A DNA stretch of 64,000 nucleotides from Marivivens donghaensis (GCF_030410045.1 NZ_JAUFRA010000002.1:124001-188000); one strand, 5' to 3'; positions 1-8,970 are shown, counted from the first letter of the stretch. Numbers and translations are program-made. The notes: generated by a model not told the origin, from the sequence alone.

Positions 1-95
1 GGCGACCGCAGCAACACAGTTTGCCGACCTTGATTGAATTGAGCTGTGCGCCATCTTATCCCCATCGATGAGGCGATCACTATTTAGGACCTGCT

Positions 96-1241
96 ATGCG
101 TTTGAACGACTGCCACAACTTTCATGATTTTCAGACCTTGGCGCGCAGACGTCTTCCGAGCCCGATTTATAACTACATTGCGGGCGGCGCAGATGATGAA
201 GTGACACTTCGGGCCAATACTACCAGTTTTGAGCGTTGTGATTTGATCCCGAACGTTTTGCGCGGGGTTGAGGATGTGGACCTGTCCACCACGGTTATGG
301 GGCAAAAGATCGACCTTCCGGTCTACCTTTCGCCGACCGCGCTCCAGCGCTTATTCCACCATCAAGGGGAGCGGGCGACAGCCGCTGCCGCTGAGAAATT
401 CGGCACTATGTTTGGTGTCTCGTCCCTTGGCACTGTGTCGATGGAAGAACTCGCGAAGAAGCATTCAAACCCGCAGGTGTATCAGTTCTATTTCCACAAA
501 GATCGCGGCCTGAACCGTGCGATGATGCAAAAGGCGAAAGAGAGCGGGATCAAGGTCATGATGCTGACCGTCGACAGCATCACAGGCGGCAATCGTGAAC
601 GTGACCTGCGGACCGGATTTTCTATCCCCTTCCGTTTGACGCTGGGCGGAGCGCTTCAGTTCGCAATTAAACCGATGTGGGGCATTAATTATGTCACCCA
701 CGAAAAATTCAGCCTTCCGCAGCTCGACGCACATATCGATATGAGGGGCGATAGCCTGACCATCGGCCGTTATTTCACCGAGATGCTTGACCCGTCTATG
801 ACTTGGGATGACGTTGAGAAAATGGTCGCTGAATGGGGTGGTGAGTTCTGCCTCAAGGGCGTCATGAGCGTGGAGGATGCAAAGCGGGCCGCCGATATTG
901 GCTGTTCGGGGATCGTGTTATCAAACCACGGCGGTCGTCAGTTGGATGGATCGACCACGGCCTTTGATCAGCTGGACGAAATCGTTCAGGCGGTTGGCGA
1001 CCGGATCGATGTGATGATCGACGGCGGTATTCAGCGCGGAACTCATGTTTTGAAAGCGCTCGCGATTGGGGCGAAGGCCGTTGGTTTGGGTCGTTATTAC
1101 CTTTTCCCGCTGGCGGCTGCGGGACAAGCAGGCATCGAACGCGCGGTTGGAAAGCTCAAAGAAGAGCTCGTGCGCGATATGCGGTTGATGGGCTGCACAT
1201 CGGTCGATCAACTCACCCGTGATATGGTGAAGTTCAAGTAA
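96..1241 (+). CDS. lldD: FMN-dependent alpha-hydroxy-acid (L-lactate) dehydrogenase
   Basis: The 381-residue protein is full length for the LldD/glycolate oxidase family, which oxidises L-lactate or a related 2-hydroxy acid with FMN and passes electrons to the respiratory chain. The N-terminal LPSPIYNYIAGGADDE segment, the active-site SNHGGRQLDG motif near residue 275 (His base and substrate-binding Arg) and the FMN phosphate-binding DGGIQRG...GLGRYYL segment are all intact. No signal peptide or membrane helix is seen, so it is probably cytoplasmic or peripheral. It converges on cobO and shares a hairpin with it. No lactate permease or regulator is adjacent, so the exact substrate is uncertain; mandelate or glycolate are alternatives. 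Confidence 0.85.
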   Translation: MRLNDCHNFHDFQTLARRRLPSPIYNYIAGGADDEVTLRANTTSFERCDLIPNVLRGVEDVDLSTTVMGQKIDLPVYLSPTALQRLFHHQGERATAAAAEKFGTMFGVSSLGTVSMEELAKKHSNPQVYQFYFHKDRGLNRAMMQKAKESGIKVMMLTVDSITGGNRERDLRTGFSIPFRLTLGGALQFAIKPMWGINYVTHEKFSLPQLDAHIDMRGDSLTIGRYFTEMLDPSMTWDDVEKMVAEWGGEFCLKGVMSVEDAKRAADIGCSGIVLSNHGGRQLDGSTTAFDQLDEIVQAVGDRIDVMIDGGIQRGTHVLKALAIGAKAVGLGRYYLFPLAAAGQAGIERAVGKLKEELVRDMRLMGCTSVDQLTRDMVKFK

Positions 1242-1256
1242 CTACGCTTAGGAAAA

Positions 1257-1283
1257 CGTGCACCGTCTATGAAACGGTGCACG
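1257..1283 (-). terminator. Intrinsic terminator of cobO (hairpin between convergent genes)
   Basis: A perfect 10-bp inverted repeat (CGTGCACCGT / ACGGTGCACG) with a 7-base loop lies between the stop codons of the convergent lldD-like gene and cobO. On the minus strand it is followed by TTTT, which fits a rho-independent terminator for cobO. The plus direction lacks a T tract. Confidence 0.7.
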
Positions 1284-1292
1284 CTCCATTGA

Positions 1293-1901
1293 TCAATATT
1301 CGACGCCAATCTGTGCTTTGATGCCAGCGCGGAACGGATGTTTGATCAGTTCCATCTCGGTGACCAGATCTGCGATTTCGATAAGGTCTTCATGGGCGTT
1401 GCGACCTGTCAAAACCACATGCGTCATGTGTGGTTTTTCATTGGCCAGAAATTCGACAACGTCCTTGATATCGACGTAATCGTAGCGGATCGCGATGTTG
1501 ATTTCGTCCAAGAGAACCATGCTGTTCGACGGATCGCGGATCAGTTCCTTGGCCTTTTCCCACGCGGCTTGGGCCATTTCAGTGTCGCGGGTTTTGTCTT
1601 GGGTTTCCCAAGTAAAGCCTTCGCCCATCGTGTGGAATTCACAAAGGTCGGTGAAGCGTTCGAGGATCATATCGCGTTCGCCCGTGCTCATCCCGCCTTT
1701 GATGAACTGAACGACGGCCGATTTCATACCATGCGCGATGTGCCGAAAAATCATGCCAAAGGCTGCGGTTGACTTACCTTTGCCCTTGCCCGTGTGGACA
1801 ATGATCAGACCTTTCTGGTCGGTCTTTGTCGCCATGATTTTATCACGGGCGGCTTTCTTCTTGGCCATCTTTTGGGCGTGGCGTTCTGTATCTTCGGTCA
1901 T
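1293..1901 (-). CDS. cobO: Cob(I)yrinic acid a,c-diamide adenosyltransferase CobO
   Basis: CobO/BtuR-type corrinoid adenosyltransferase of 202 residues. It transfers the 5'-deoxyadenosyl group of ATP to the cobalt(I) of the corrinoid. The P-loop HTGKGKGKSTAAFG lies near residues 36-49, followed by the family's GERDMI and VLLDEIN segments and the C-terminal TGRNAHEDLIEIADLVTEM block. A GGAGG-type ribosome site sits 5 bases before the ATG. It is the last minus-strand gene of the first cobalamin block, about 120 bases after the membrane-protein gene at 2019-3230, and ends at an intrinsic terminator. Confidence 0.95.
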   Translation of the reverse strand: MTEDTERHAQKMAKKKAARDKIMATKTDQKGLIIVHTGKGKGKSTAAFGMIFRHIAHGMKSAVVQFIKGGMSTGERDMILERFTDLCEFHTMGEGFTWETQDKTRDTEMAQAAWEKAKELIRDPSNSMVLLDEINIAIRYDYVDIKDVVEFLANEKPHMTHVVLTGRNAHEDLIEIADLVTEMELIKHPFRAGIKAQIGVEY

Positions 1902-2018
1902 CTGGTCCTCCGTTCGCTTTCAGAGTCTGGCCAAGTGGTCGAGGGAGTGCAAGGCAACAAATTGCAAAGGGCGCCACTGAGGGCGACCTTTACCGTTTTG
2001 AAGGGAAGGGAAGGAAAC

Positions 2019-3230
2019 TTATTCAGCCGGAACAGCGACCATTTTGGATTTCCCAAAGTGGCGACGGTTGAGGTGAAGAACGAGAGCGACCATGGCGAAC
2101 TGGAAGGCCAGTGCGATTGCGATGATCACCCAGTAGGTCACGCTGAACTTTGCGACGAGACCAGCGGCAACCAGACCTTTGTGGAGCCAGAACTGTGTCA
2201 TGACGGACAGTGCGACACCTGGGCAAACAAGAGCGTAGGACCCTGCAGAGTTTTTATCACCAGTTAGGAAGGTCGACGCGTAGCCCTGACGACCCAGTAC
2301 AGTCAGGCCGAGCAGCAGGAACAACACTTGAACAGTGAGGAACTTGGTCAAGGTCATGAGTGTTTCGGCCGCATTGGTGTGCACGTCGAAGGTGGTGTGC
2401 AGGCCGTGCTCTTGGCGCAGAACCATTATCCCAAGGACGGTCATCAGAGGGATGATGATCATTAGGGTCGGGCCTGCTTCTTTGTGGGTGCCGTAGTGCA
2501 GCATAGAGTTGAATGCGGTCACGGCTGCGACGATTGCGTAGATTGTCGCGATCAGGCCAAAGAAGGTGGACACGACGAGTGCGGTTCCGACGGTCAGCGG
2601 CGTGGTCGACATTGCAGCAGGCGCGGAGAGGCCAACAGCGACCATTGCCAGAGCAAAAGCGGGGAGAAGCTGTGCGAAGGAGTTATGCGCCGTGACGTCG
2701 AACAACCCGCCTTCGGACAGTACGCGACCCAAGAAGTGCCCGATCATGCGCAGAGCGAGGACGCCCGTCAGGAAGAACGCGACGAGAGCGGCGGGGAAGA
2801 GATACTCAACGATGCTCCACAATTGCGGAACGAAAACCAAGCCGACAATGAACATCGCGTTGATCGACATAGCCACCGCGAGTGGCATAGCGAGCAGTTG
2901 GGTTTCGCCGTTCGAGTGGCGTAGCTTTTGATAGGCTTCGGTTTTCTTGAATTCGGTCAGTTTGCCGAAGTTCCAGATCAAGTAGCGCAGGTTTTGAATT
3001 ACAAAGAAGGCAATGCCAGCCATCGCTGCGACGATCGCGAACTGTTGGAAGGGATTTCCTTTGGCCCATGCATTCATGATGTCCTCAAAAACGGGAACGG
3101 GCGCGTTGGGGTGCGGCACCCAGAACATCAGATACATGAAGAAAGTGACTGCCAATCCGCCAGCACCAACCGAGGCGAGGAAGTAGAGTGGAGACCAGTT
3201 GTCTGCCGGACGTTTCATGAGTTGGGACAT
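2019..3230 (-). CDS. Polytopic membrane protein of unknown function in the cobalamin block
   Basis: A 403-residue hydrophobic protein with roughly ten predicted membrane helices and no motif I can name. The upstream ATG at 3266 would add 12 residues, but GGAGG lies 6 bases before the ATG at 3230 (MSQLMKRPADNW), so that start is chosen. The pattern of regularly spaced helices and short loops loosely recalls the TDT/TehA (SLAC1-like) transporters, but I cannot confirm membership. It sits between cobN and cobO on the same strand, which suggests co-expression with B12 synthesis but does not prove a role in it. Confidence 0.75.
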   Translation of the reverse strand: MSQLMKRPADNWSPLYFLASVGAGGLAVTFFMYLMFWVPHPNAPVPVFEDIMNAWAKGNPFQQFAIVAAMAGIAFFVIQNLRYLIWNFGKLTEFKKTEAYQKLRHSNGETQLLAMPLAVAMSINAMFIVGLVFVPQLWSIVEYLFPAALVAFFLTGVLALRMIGHFLGRVLSEGGLFDVTAHNSFAQLLPAFALAMVAVGLSAPAAMSTTPLTVGTALVVSTFFGLIATIYAIVAAVTAFNSMLHYGTHKEAGPTLMIIIPLMTVLGIMVLRQEHGLHTTFDVHTNAAETLMTLTKFLTVQVLFLLLGLTVLGRQGYASTFLTGDKNSAGSYALVCPGVALSVMTQFWLHKGLVAAGLVAKFSVTYWVIIAIALAFQFAMVALVLHLNRRHFGKSKMVAVPAE

Positions 3231-3455
3231 CGTGCCCTCCATACATATCAAGAATCTGTTATGCAATTTGATACAGGGGGCACCTATTGAATGTCAATAT
3301 TTAGATATATTGATTTATGTGTAGTTTGGACGGCGGTAGTGTTGAATGGTGCACAGTCATGTGACCAGAAATACACAGACCACTAGCCGATCACGCGACG
3401 GTGATTTTTGATCTACAAGTTCTTTCGCACCTGCGACATAGCGCGGCCATAATTC

Positions 3456-3470
3456 TACTTGGGGGCAAGT
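3456..3470 (+). other. Small hairpin over the ribosome site of the 21-codon ORF
   Basis: ACTTG-GGGG-CAAGT is a 5-bp stem with a GGGG loop immediately before the ATG at 3471. The loop is also the only purine-rich ribosome-site candidate, so the hairpin could tune translation. It is short and may be coincidental. The rest of the gap 3231-3455 holds no gene I can support and must contain the promoter of the 403-residue membrane protein. Confidence 0.3.
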
Positions 3471-3536
3471 ATGCAGTATTTTTCTTTGGCCGTTTTAGTT
3501 CTTTATATCGGCGTTGCAGCACTTTCGACGATCTAA
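3471..3536 (+). CDS. Putative 21-residue single-span membrane microprotein
   Basis: An ATG-to-TAA ORF of 22 codons in the 309-base gap between the membrane-protein gene and cobN. It encodes an almost wholly hydrophobic peptide starting MQYFSLAVLV and ending AALSTI, just long enough to span a membrane. GGGGG lies 5 bases upstream of the ATG. It runs convergent with cobN, stopping 4 bases before the cobN stop. The size and character resemble CydX/CcoQ-like accessory microproteins, but I recognise no family. It could be a chance ORF. Confidence 0.4.
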   Translation: MQYFSLAVLVLYIGVAALSTI

Positions 3537-3539
3537 TCC

Positions 3540-6500
3540 CTACGCTCTTAGCTCTGCGATGCGAGCCCTTGCAGAGTTAGAGCGCGGTTGCCACAGCCCA
3601 CGATCAATCGCTTCCTGAAGCCGATCTGCGATTTCGCGCAGGGCCGCAGGGTTTACCTCTTCGATAAACTCGCGGGTGTCGTCGTCTTCTAGAAATGCGG
3701 CTTCGACCAGATCGAAATGATGGTTACGCACCGCACCAGTCGTTGCGGCAAAGGCGAACATATAGTCGACAGTGGCCGCGATCTCGAACGCGCCCTTGTA
3801 GCCGTGGCGTTTGACGCCTTCGATCCACTTTGGGTTCACGACGCGGCTGCGGACCACGCGACCGATCTCGTCTTCGAGGGTGCGGATAACCGGCCGTTCG
3901 GGACGTGAGTGGTCGTTGTGATAGATCGGTCGGTCTTGCCCTTGCAGGGTGCTGATCGCTGCCGCCGCACCGCCTTCGAATTGGTAGTAATCGTCAGAGT
4001 CGAGCAGGTCGTGTTCTCTGTTGTCTTGGTTCTGCACGATTGCTTCCGTCTGCGAGAGGCGTTGACGGAACCCTGAATGGTCGGCGGTTCCTTCGTCCTT
4101 TGCGCCGTAGGTGTAGCCGCCCCATTCGATGTAAGCATTCCCAAGGTCAGCTTTGTCGTTCCAGACACGTTCGTCGATAAGAGCCTGCAGGCCCGCGCCA
4201 TAGGCCCCCGGTTTGGAGCCATAGACGCGCGATTGACCTTCGCCACGGCGTGCGCGGGCTGCGGCGGGGTTTTGGTCGTCGCTTTCGTCCAAGGCCTGAA
4301 CGGCGCGCGCGGCGCTATCCACCAAAGCGATCAACTGAGGGAAGGCATCGCGGAAGAAGCCCGAAATGCGGAGGGTGACATCCACACGGGGACGGCCAAG
4401 CACGCCCTCAGGCAGGACGTCGAACCCAGTCACGCGGCGGTTCGCGCTGTCCCACGTGGGTTTGACGCCCATGAGCGCCAGCGCTTGAGCGATATCATCA
4501 CCGCCAGTCCGCATGTTTGCCGTTCCCCATGCGGTCACAAGCATCGTGCGCGGCCAGTCGCCGTGATCCTGAAGGTGTTTTTCGATGAGCAGGTTCGCGG
4601 ACTTCCAGCCGAGCTTCCATGCGGTAGGTGTCGGGACAGCGCGGCTATCGACGGAGTAAAAGTTCTTACCCGTTGGCAGAACGTCCAACCGTCCTCTGGT
4701 CGGGGCGCCAGAAGGTCCAGGAGCGACCGCGCGAACGTCGAGCGCAGCAAGCAAAGCCGAGCCTTCGTCGGGACCGCAGGCGTTAATGATCGGACGAATG
4801 GTGTTCAGGATTTCAGCTACGACTGCTGAGGAGGCAGGGCCGATGGGGTCAATCTGTTCTGGGGCCTCATCACCCCAGCCCCCATCGCGGAGCAGCTTTT
4901 GGGTTAGCTCCTCGAGGCGTTCGACGGTATCGCCTGTTGTCCGCCAAGTGCCGCCCGTATTCAGAACATCAGGGCGGGGGCCGTCCCAAGCGGTGCCTAG
5001 GTCAGCGCTGAGCGGATCAAAGCCGAGCGCGAGGTCATCTGCCAGTGCCCGTAGAAGGGACGCATTTGGCCCCACCCCATCACCACGTGGTACGCGGGCC
5101 AGAGCGATAGCGAGGTCGAGCGCCTGTTGCCCCGTCGGGGATTGCCCGAAAATATGGAGCCCATCGCGGATTTGCGCTTCCTTCAGTTCGCAAAGATACG
5201 CATCGAGTTTGGCTAGGTCCGTGTCCTGATCGCCCGTCATTCCGACATCAGTTGAAAGGCCCGTCACGTCTGAGAGCGACAGAATTTCACGACGCAGAGT
5301 GTCGATACGACGGGGATCTACACCTGCCGCCTCATAGTATTCGTCCACCAGTGCTTCGAGGTCGCGCAGGGGACCGTAGCTCTCGGCGCGGGTGAGGGGC
5401 GGTGTCAGGTGGTCGATAATCACGGCGCTTGTCCGCCGCTTGGCCTGTGTCCCTTCACCGGGATCGTTTACGATGAACGGGTAAACGTGGGGCGTCGCAC
5501 CGAAAATCGCTTCGGGGAGGCATGATTCGGACAGGGCGAGTGATTTCCCCGGAAGCCACTCTAGGTTTCCGTGCTTGCCCATGTGCACGATCGCATGAGC
5601 GCCCAAGTGGTGTCTGAGCCAGAAATAGAAGGCGAGATAGTTGTGCGGCGGCACGAGGTCGGGAGAATGGTAAGTCTCTGTCGGATCGATGTTATAGCCT
5701 CGTGCAGGCTGGATGCCGACGACGACGTTGCCGTAGCTATGGATCGACAAGGCAAAGCCAGCGTCGGTGACAAAGGGATCACTTTCGGGCGTGCCCCAGC
5801 GGTCGGTGATGCGTTGTTTCACGTCCCAAGGCAGCGCGTTGAAGTGCGAAAGGTAATCGGGCAGCGAAAGCACTTCGCCGCCGGCCTTTTCAGCGCGATC
5901 AGTGAGCCAGTTGGTCGGACCCGCCGTGATGCGATCCATAAGCGCGCGACTGTCTGGCGTTTCCGTTTGGTATCCAGCGGCCGCAAGAAGAGCGAGCGTA
6001 TGAGCTGTGCCCGCGGGTGTGTCGAGGCCAACCCCGTTCGCAAGACGACCGTCTTTGTTCGGGTAGTTGGCGAGAACGATGCCGATCTTGCGGTCTTTGG
6101 GCGCGGTGCGGCGAAGGGTGGCCCAGTTGCTAGCCAGTTGAGTGACGAAATCGATCCTGTCACCGCGTGCTTGATAGGCCGCAACGGGACATTGCGTGGC
6201 TTCGTCGAAATAAGCTTGGCCCTTAAAGCTGATGGCGCGTGATAGAATGCGGCCATCAACCTCTGGCAAGGCGACGTTCATGGCGATGTCGCGTGCCGAA
6301 AGACCAGTCAGGCCGTCGGCCCAGGCTTCTTCGGAACCACCGGACAGAACGACCTGAAACACAGGGGCGTCGTTTGCAAATGGCGCGGCGAGAGGATTAG
6401 GCGCAGATTCATCAGCATGAGGGCTGCCGACTGCAAAAGAGGTGCAGTTCAGGATGACGTCTGGCGGGCAACTGGTGAACAATTGTTCGAGGGTCGCGAC

Positions 6501-7232
6501 AGAAACGGGGTCTTTGAGCGAGGCCACGAAAATGGGCATCGGGTTGAGGCCCGCGCGCATCAGCGACTTTGTCAGTCGATTGATCGGGTTGAGGCCAGCG
6601 CCTTGAACCAATGCACGGTAAAACACGATCGGCACGACTGGCGCATCAAGATTCCATGATGCTTTCAGATCGGTAAGATTCGAAATACCAAGGCCAGGCC
6701 AGTAAATACCCGCACGCAAGAGCGGAGAGGCCGCCGCAGGTTTTTCGCCGCCATCGATGAGAGATTTGGCATAAGCGAGGAAGTTTACCGCGTTTTGTGG
6801 GCCGCCTTCGACAAGGTAGCTCCACAATGCGTCGTAGTCCGCGCCGCGAACGGTCGAAATATCCCGCAGTTCTGCGTCTGGTTTGTCGTCACCGGGCAGA
6901 GCGGCGAACGGAATGCCAGCCTCGTGCAAGCGAGCCGCATACTGTTCCAACCCGTATTTCCAGTAACCCGCGCCACCCAACACCCGCGCGATCACGATTC
7001 GGGATTTCGTCGCGCAATCATCCAAATGCAGGTCTACTGACATTGGGTGCATCAGGTTCATCATCGATGCGAGCCGCAGCGATGGTGCATCGGTCATTTC
7101 CGCCCGCGCCTCTGACAAAGCAGCCAATTCGGTGTCAGCCGCAGAGATGACCACCACATCAGCAGGGGTTTGGCCTAGATCGACAGGCTCTTTGTCATCG
7201 ATATTTCCGGGGGTCGCTGCCAAGAGGTGCAT
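3540..7232 (-). CDS. cobN: Cobaltochelatase large subunit CobN
   Basis: A 1230-residue CobN, the porphyrin-binding subunit of the ATP-dependent aerobic cobaltochelatase CobNST, which inserts cobalt into hydrogenobyrinic acid a,c-diamide. Family segments are visible throughout, including AIVHMGKHGNLEWLPGK near residue 554, AWGTANMRTGGDD and the C-terminal IEWGGYTYG and VEYxFAFAATTGAV-like blocks. Length is normal and no frameshift is seen. The partner subunits CobS and CobT are not in the window. It follows cobW and a GNAT gene on the same strand, though a small plus-strand gene (7281-7445) lies just upstream, so it may have its own promoter in the 48-base divergent gap. Confidence 0.95.
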   Translation of the reverse strand: MHLLAATPGNIDDKEPVDLGQTPADVVVISAADTELAALSEARAEMTDAPSLRLASMMNLMHPMSVDLHLDDCATKSRIVIARVLGGAGYWKYGLEQYAARLHEAGIPFAALPGDDKPDAELRDISTVRGADYDALWSYLVEGGPQNAVNFLAYAKSLIDGGEKPAAASPLLRAGIYWPGLGISNLTDLKASWNLDAPVVPIVFYRALVQGAGLNPINRLTKSLMRAGLNPMPIFVASLKDPVSVATLEQLFTSCPPDVILNCTSFAVGSPHADESAPNPLAAPFANDAPVFQVVLSGGSEEAWADGLTGLSARDIAMNVALPEVDGRILSRAISFKGQAYFDEATQCPVAAYQARGDRIDFVTQLASNWATLRRTAPKDRKIGIVLANYPNKDGRLANGVGLDTPAGTAHTLALLAAAGYQTETPDSRALMDRITAGPTNWLTDRAEKAGGEVLSLPDYLSHFNALPWDVKQRITDRWGTPESDPFVTDAGFALSIHSYGNVVVGIQPARGYNIDPTETYHSPDLVPPHNYLAFYFWLRHHLGAHAIVHMGKHGNLEWLPGKSLALSESCLPEAIFGATPHVYPFIVNDPGEGTQAKRRTSAVIIDHLTPPLTRAESYGPLRDLEALVDEYYEAAGVDPRRIDTLRREILSLSDVTGLSTDVGMTGDQDTDLAKLDAYLCELKEAQIRDGLHIFGQSPTGQQALDLAIALARVPRGDGVGPNASLLRALADDLALGFDPLSADLGTAWDGPRPDVLNTGGTWRTTGDTVERLEELTQKLLRDGGWGDEAPEQIDPIGPASSAVVAEILNTIRPIINACGPDEGSALLAALDVRAVAPGPSGAPTRGRLDVLPTGKNFYSVDSRAVPTPTAWKLGWKSANLLIEKHLQDHGDWPRTMLVTAWGTANMRTGGDDIAQALALMGVKPTWDSANRRVTGFDVLPEGVLGRPRVDVTLRISGFFRDAFPQLIALVDSAARAVQALDESDDQNPAAARARRGEGQSRVYGSKPGAYGAGLQALIDERVWNDKADLGNAYIEWGGYTYGAKDEGTADHSGFRQRLSQTEAIVQNQDNREHDLLDSDDYYQFEGGAAAAISTLQGQDRPIYHNDHSRPERPVIRTLEDEIGRVVRSRVVNPKWIEGVKRHGYKGAFEIAATVDYMFAFAATTGAVRNHHFDLVEAAFLEDDDTREFIEEVNPAALREIADRLQEAIDRGLWQPRSNSARARIAELRA

Positions 7233-7280
7233 TGTCTAAAGCCTTGATTTCGGGCATCAGCGCGGCAAAGGAGCCGCATC

Positions 7281-7445
7281 ATGGATTACAGTAAATCGGG
7301 TGGCGCTAAGGGACCGAAGGGTCAACCGCGTCACAAAGAGCATAACGCCAAGGGAACAGATAAGAACCCGTTTGGCGGAAAGAACGACAAAGCCGCACTT
7401 TTGGAACGGATGAAAAAAGCCGCTGCCGAAAAGAAGGCCGAGTAA
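7281..7445 (+). CDS. Small basic Gly/Lys-rich conserved hypothetical protein
   Basis: A 54-codon gene with AAAGGAG placed 7 bases before the ATG. The product is hydrophilic and very rich in Lys, Gly and Ala, beginning MDYSKSGGAKGPKG and ending in a helical KKAAAEKKAE tail. No membrane segment or signal peptide is seen. It reads divergently from cobN (48 bases away) and its stop lies 2 bases from the GNAT stop codon. The strong ribosome site and coding-like composition argue that it is real. Its function is unknown; nucleic-acid binding is only a guess from charge. Confidence 0.65.
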   Translation: MDYSKSGGAKGPKGQPRHKEHNAKGTDKNPFGGKNDKAALLERMKKAAAEKKAE

Positions 7446-7447
7446 GG

Positions 7448-7897
7448 TCAAAGCGGCTTTTCCATAAAGATGGAGGAGGCCGCATCGGGGTAATCCCCGA
7501 ACGGACCGCAGCGGGTGAACCCGTGGCGTTCATAGACACGGTGCGCGGCGTGGAGGAGGTTTCCTGTCTCCAGCCGCAACCATTCTAGCTTTTCGTCCCG
7601 TGCTTCGTCTTCGATCTGCCGAAGAAGAGCAGAGGCTACGCCTTTGCCGCGGGCGTCTGATGACGTGAACATCGATTTCACCTCGCCATATCCCTCTTTG
7701 ATGGATAGCGCCCCTGTGCCGACAATTGTGTCGCCGATCCGCGCGGTAAAGAACCGGATCGACGGAACACAAAGCTCATCGATATCGAGGAAAAAGTTGT
7801 CCTCTGGTGGGAACAACTCCTCCATCAGGGCGTGCGACTGTTTGAGCAGCGCACTCGCCTGTGGGTCTTTGGGGCTGTTCCGTTCGACGATGATCAT
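7448..7897 (-). CDS. GNAT family N-acetyltransferase
   Basis: A 149-residue acetyl-CoA-dependent N-acetyltransferase with the GNAT core: acceptor strand IVGTGALSIKEGYGEVKSMF, the acetyl-CoA pyrophosphate loop near residues 83-90 (RGKGVASAL, the Q/RxxGxG/A signature) and the C-terminal YERHGFTRCGPFGDY segment. The substrate cannot be read from sequence. Its ATG overlaps the cobW stop by 4 bases, so it is translationally coupled to cobW and sits between cobW and cobN. Confidence 0.85.
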   Translation of the reverse strand: MIIVERNSPKDPQASALLKQSHALMEELFPPEDNFFLDIDELCVPSIRFFTARIGDTIVGTGALSIKEGYGEVKSMFTSSDARGKGVASALLRQIEDEARDEKLEWLRLETGNLLHAAHRVYERHGFTRCGPFGDYPDAASSIFMEKPL

Positions 7898-8970
7898 GCG
7901 GACAGCGCTGCCTCAATCGCCGCTCGGTCGAGACCTGCTTCGCCAATGACAACCAATCGGGTTTCACGAGTGCCCGAGAAAGGCTGATCGAAATAGGTTT
8001 CGATGCGCGGGCCGACGGCCTGCAGTGTCATGCGCATCGGTTTGCCTTCAACAGCGACGAACCCTTTGAGACGCAGGATGTCGTGCGCTTTGATGACGTC
8101 AACGACCTGTGCCGCAAAGGCCTTTGCGTCGGTCACTTCTGGCAGGGTGACAACGAAGGATTCGAACTCGTCATGGCCGTGCTCATGTTCGTGGTCGTGA
8201 TCATCGTGGTCGTCATCGTGATCGTCGTCATCATGGTGGTGATGATGGTGGTGAATTTCATGACGCGCTTCGAGGTCGGATTCAGCGCCGATACCTTGAC
8301 CGAGCAAAATGTCGACGGGGAGTGCACCCATAGATGCTTTGACAACCTGAACACCATCGCGGCTCTCTGACTTGAGCTGAGCGGTGAGCGCATCAACTTC
8401 TTCTGCGGACAAAAGATCGGTTTTGTTCACTACGATCATGTCAGCGCAGGCGATCTGGTCTTCGAAGAGTTCAGACAGCGGTGTTTCGTGATCTAGGTTC
8501 TCGTCCAGTTTGCGCTGTGCATCAACAGCTTCGACGCTGTGCGCAAAACGGCCTTCGGTGACAGCTTTGCCGTCAACCACGGTTACAACGCCGTCCACAG
8601 TCACTTTGGTCGAAATGCCAGGCCAGTTGAACGCACGTACCAAGGGCTGGGGCAGGGCAAGGCCAGAGGTTTCGATCACGATGTGGTCGGGTTTGTTGTC
8701 CCGCTCGAGCAGTTTCTCCATGGTCGGAATGAAATCATCGGCAACGGTGCAGCAAATGCAACCGTTCGACAGCTCCATGATGTCGTCTTCGGTGCAGGTT
8801 TCTTCGCCGCAGCCTTTGAGGATGTCACCGTCAACGCCCAAATCACCGAATTCGTTGATGATGAGAGCAATACGTTTGCCCTTGGCATTTTGCAGGATGT
8901 GGCGGATCAACGTGGTCTTACCAGCACCGAGAAAGCCGGTGACGACGGTTGCGGGAATCTTGGCAGGCAT
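7894..8970 (-). CDS. cobW: Cobalamin-locus GTPase/metallochaperone CobW
   Basis: A 358-residue G3E-family GTPase thought to deliver cobalt for corrin synthesis. It shows Walker A GFLGAGKTT at 12-20, the metal-binding GCICC motif of COG0523 proteins, the VVNKTDL guanine-specificity motif and a CobW C-terminal domain. A loop at about 237-268 has 15 His among many Asp and Glu, a likely metal-binding stretch. The start at 8970 is chosen over 9081 because GGAG precedes it by 6 bases and homology starts there. It is divergent from the DUF1636 gene (58 bases) and overlaps the GNAT gene by 4 bases. No riboswitch lies directly upstream. Confidence 0.93.
   Translation of the reverse strand: MPAKIPATVVTGFLGAGKTTLIRHILQNAKGKRIALIINEFGDLGVDGDILKGCGEETCTEDDIMELSNGCICCTVADDFIPTMEKLLERDNKPDHIVIETSGLALPQPLVRAFNWPGISTKVTVDGVVTVVDGKAVTEGRFAHSVEAVDAQRKLDENLDHETPLSELFEDQIACADMIVVNKTDLLSAEEVDALTAQLKSESRDGVQVVKASMGALPVDILLGQGIGAESDLEARHEIHHHHHHHDDDDHDDDHDDHDHEHEHGHDEFESFVVTLPEVTDAKAFAAQVVDVIKAHDILRLKGFVAVEGKPMRMTLQAVGPRIETYFDQPFSGTRETRLVVIGEAGLDRAAIEAALSA

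Noticed and set aside
3380..3430. Possible FNR or Anr box (TTGATCTACAAG)
   Set aside because: Only the left half-site matches TTGAT; the right half lacks ATCAA.
5571..6242. 223-codon plus-strand ORF inside cobN
   Set aside because: Antisense to CobN with no ribosome site, motif or conservation signal visible.
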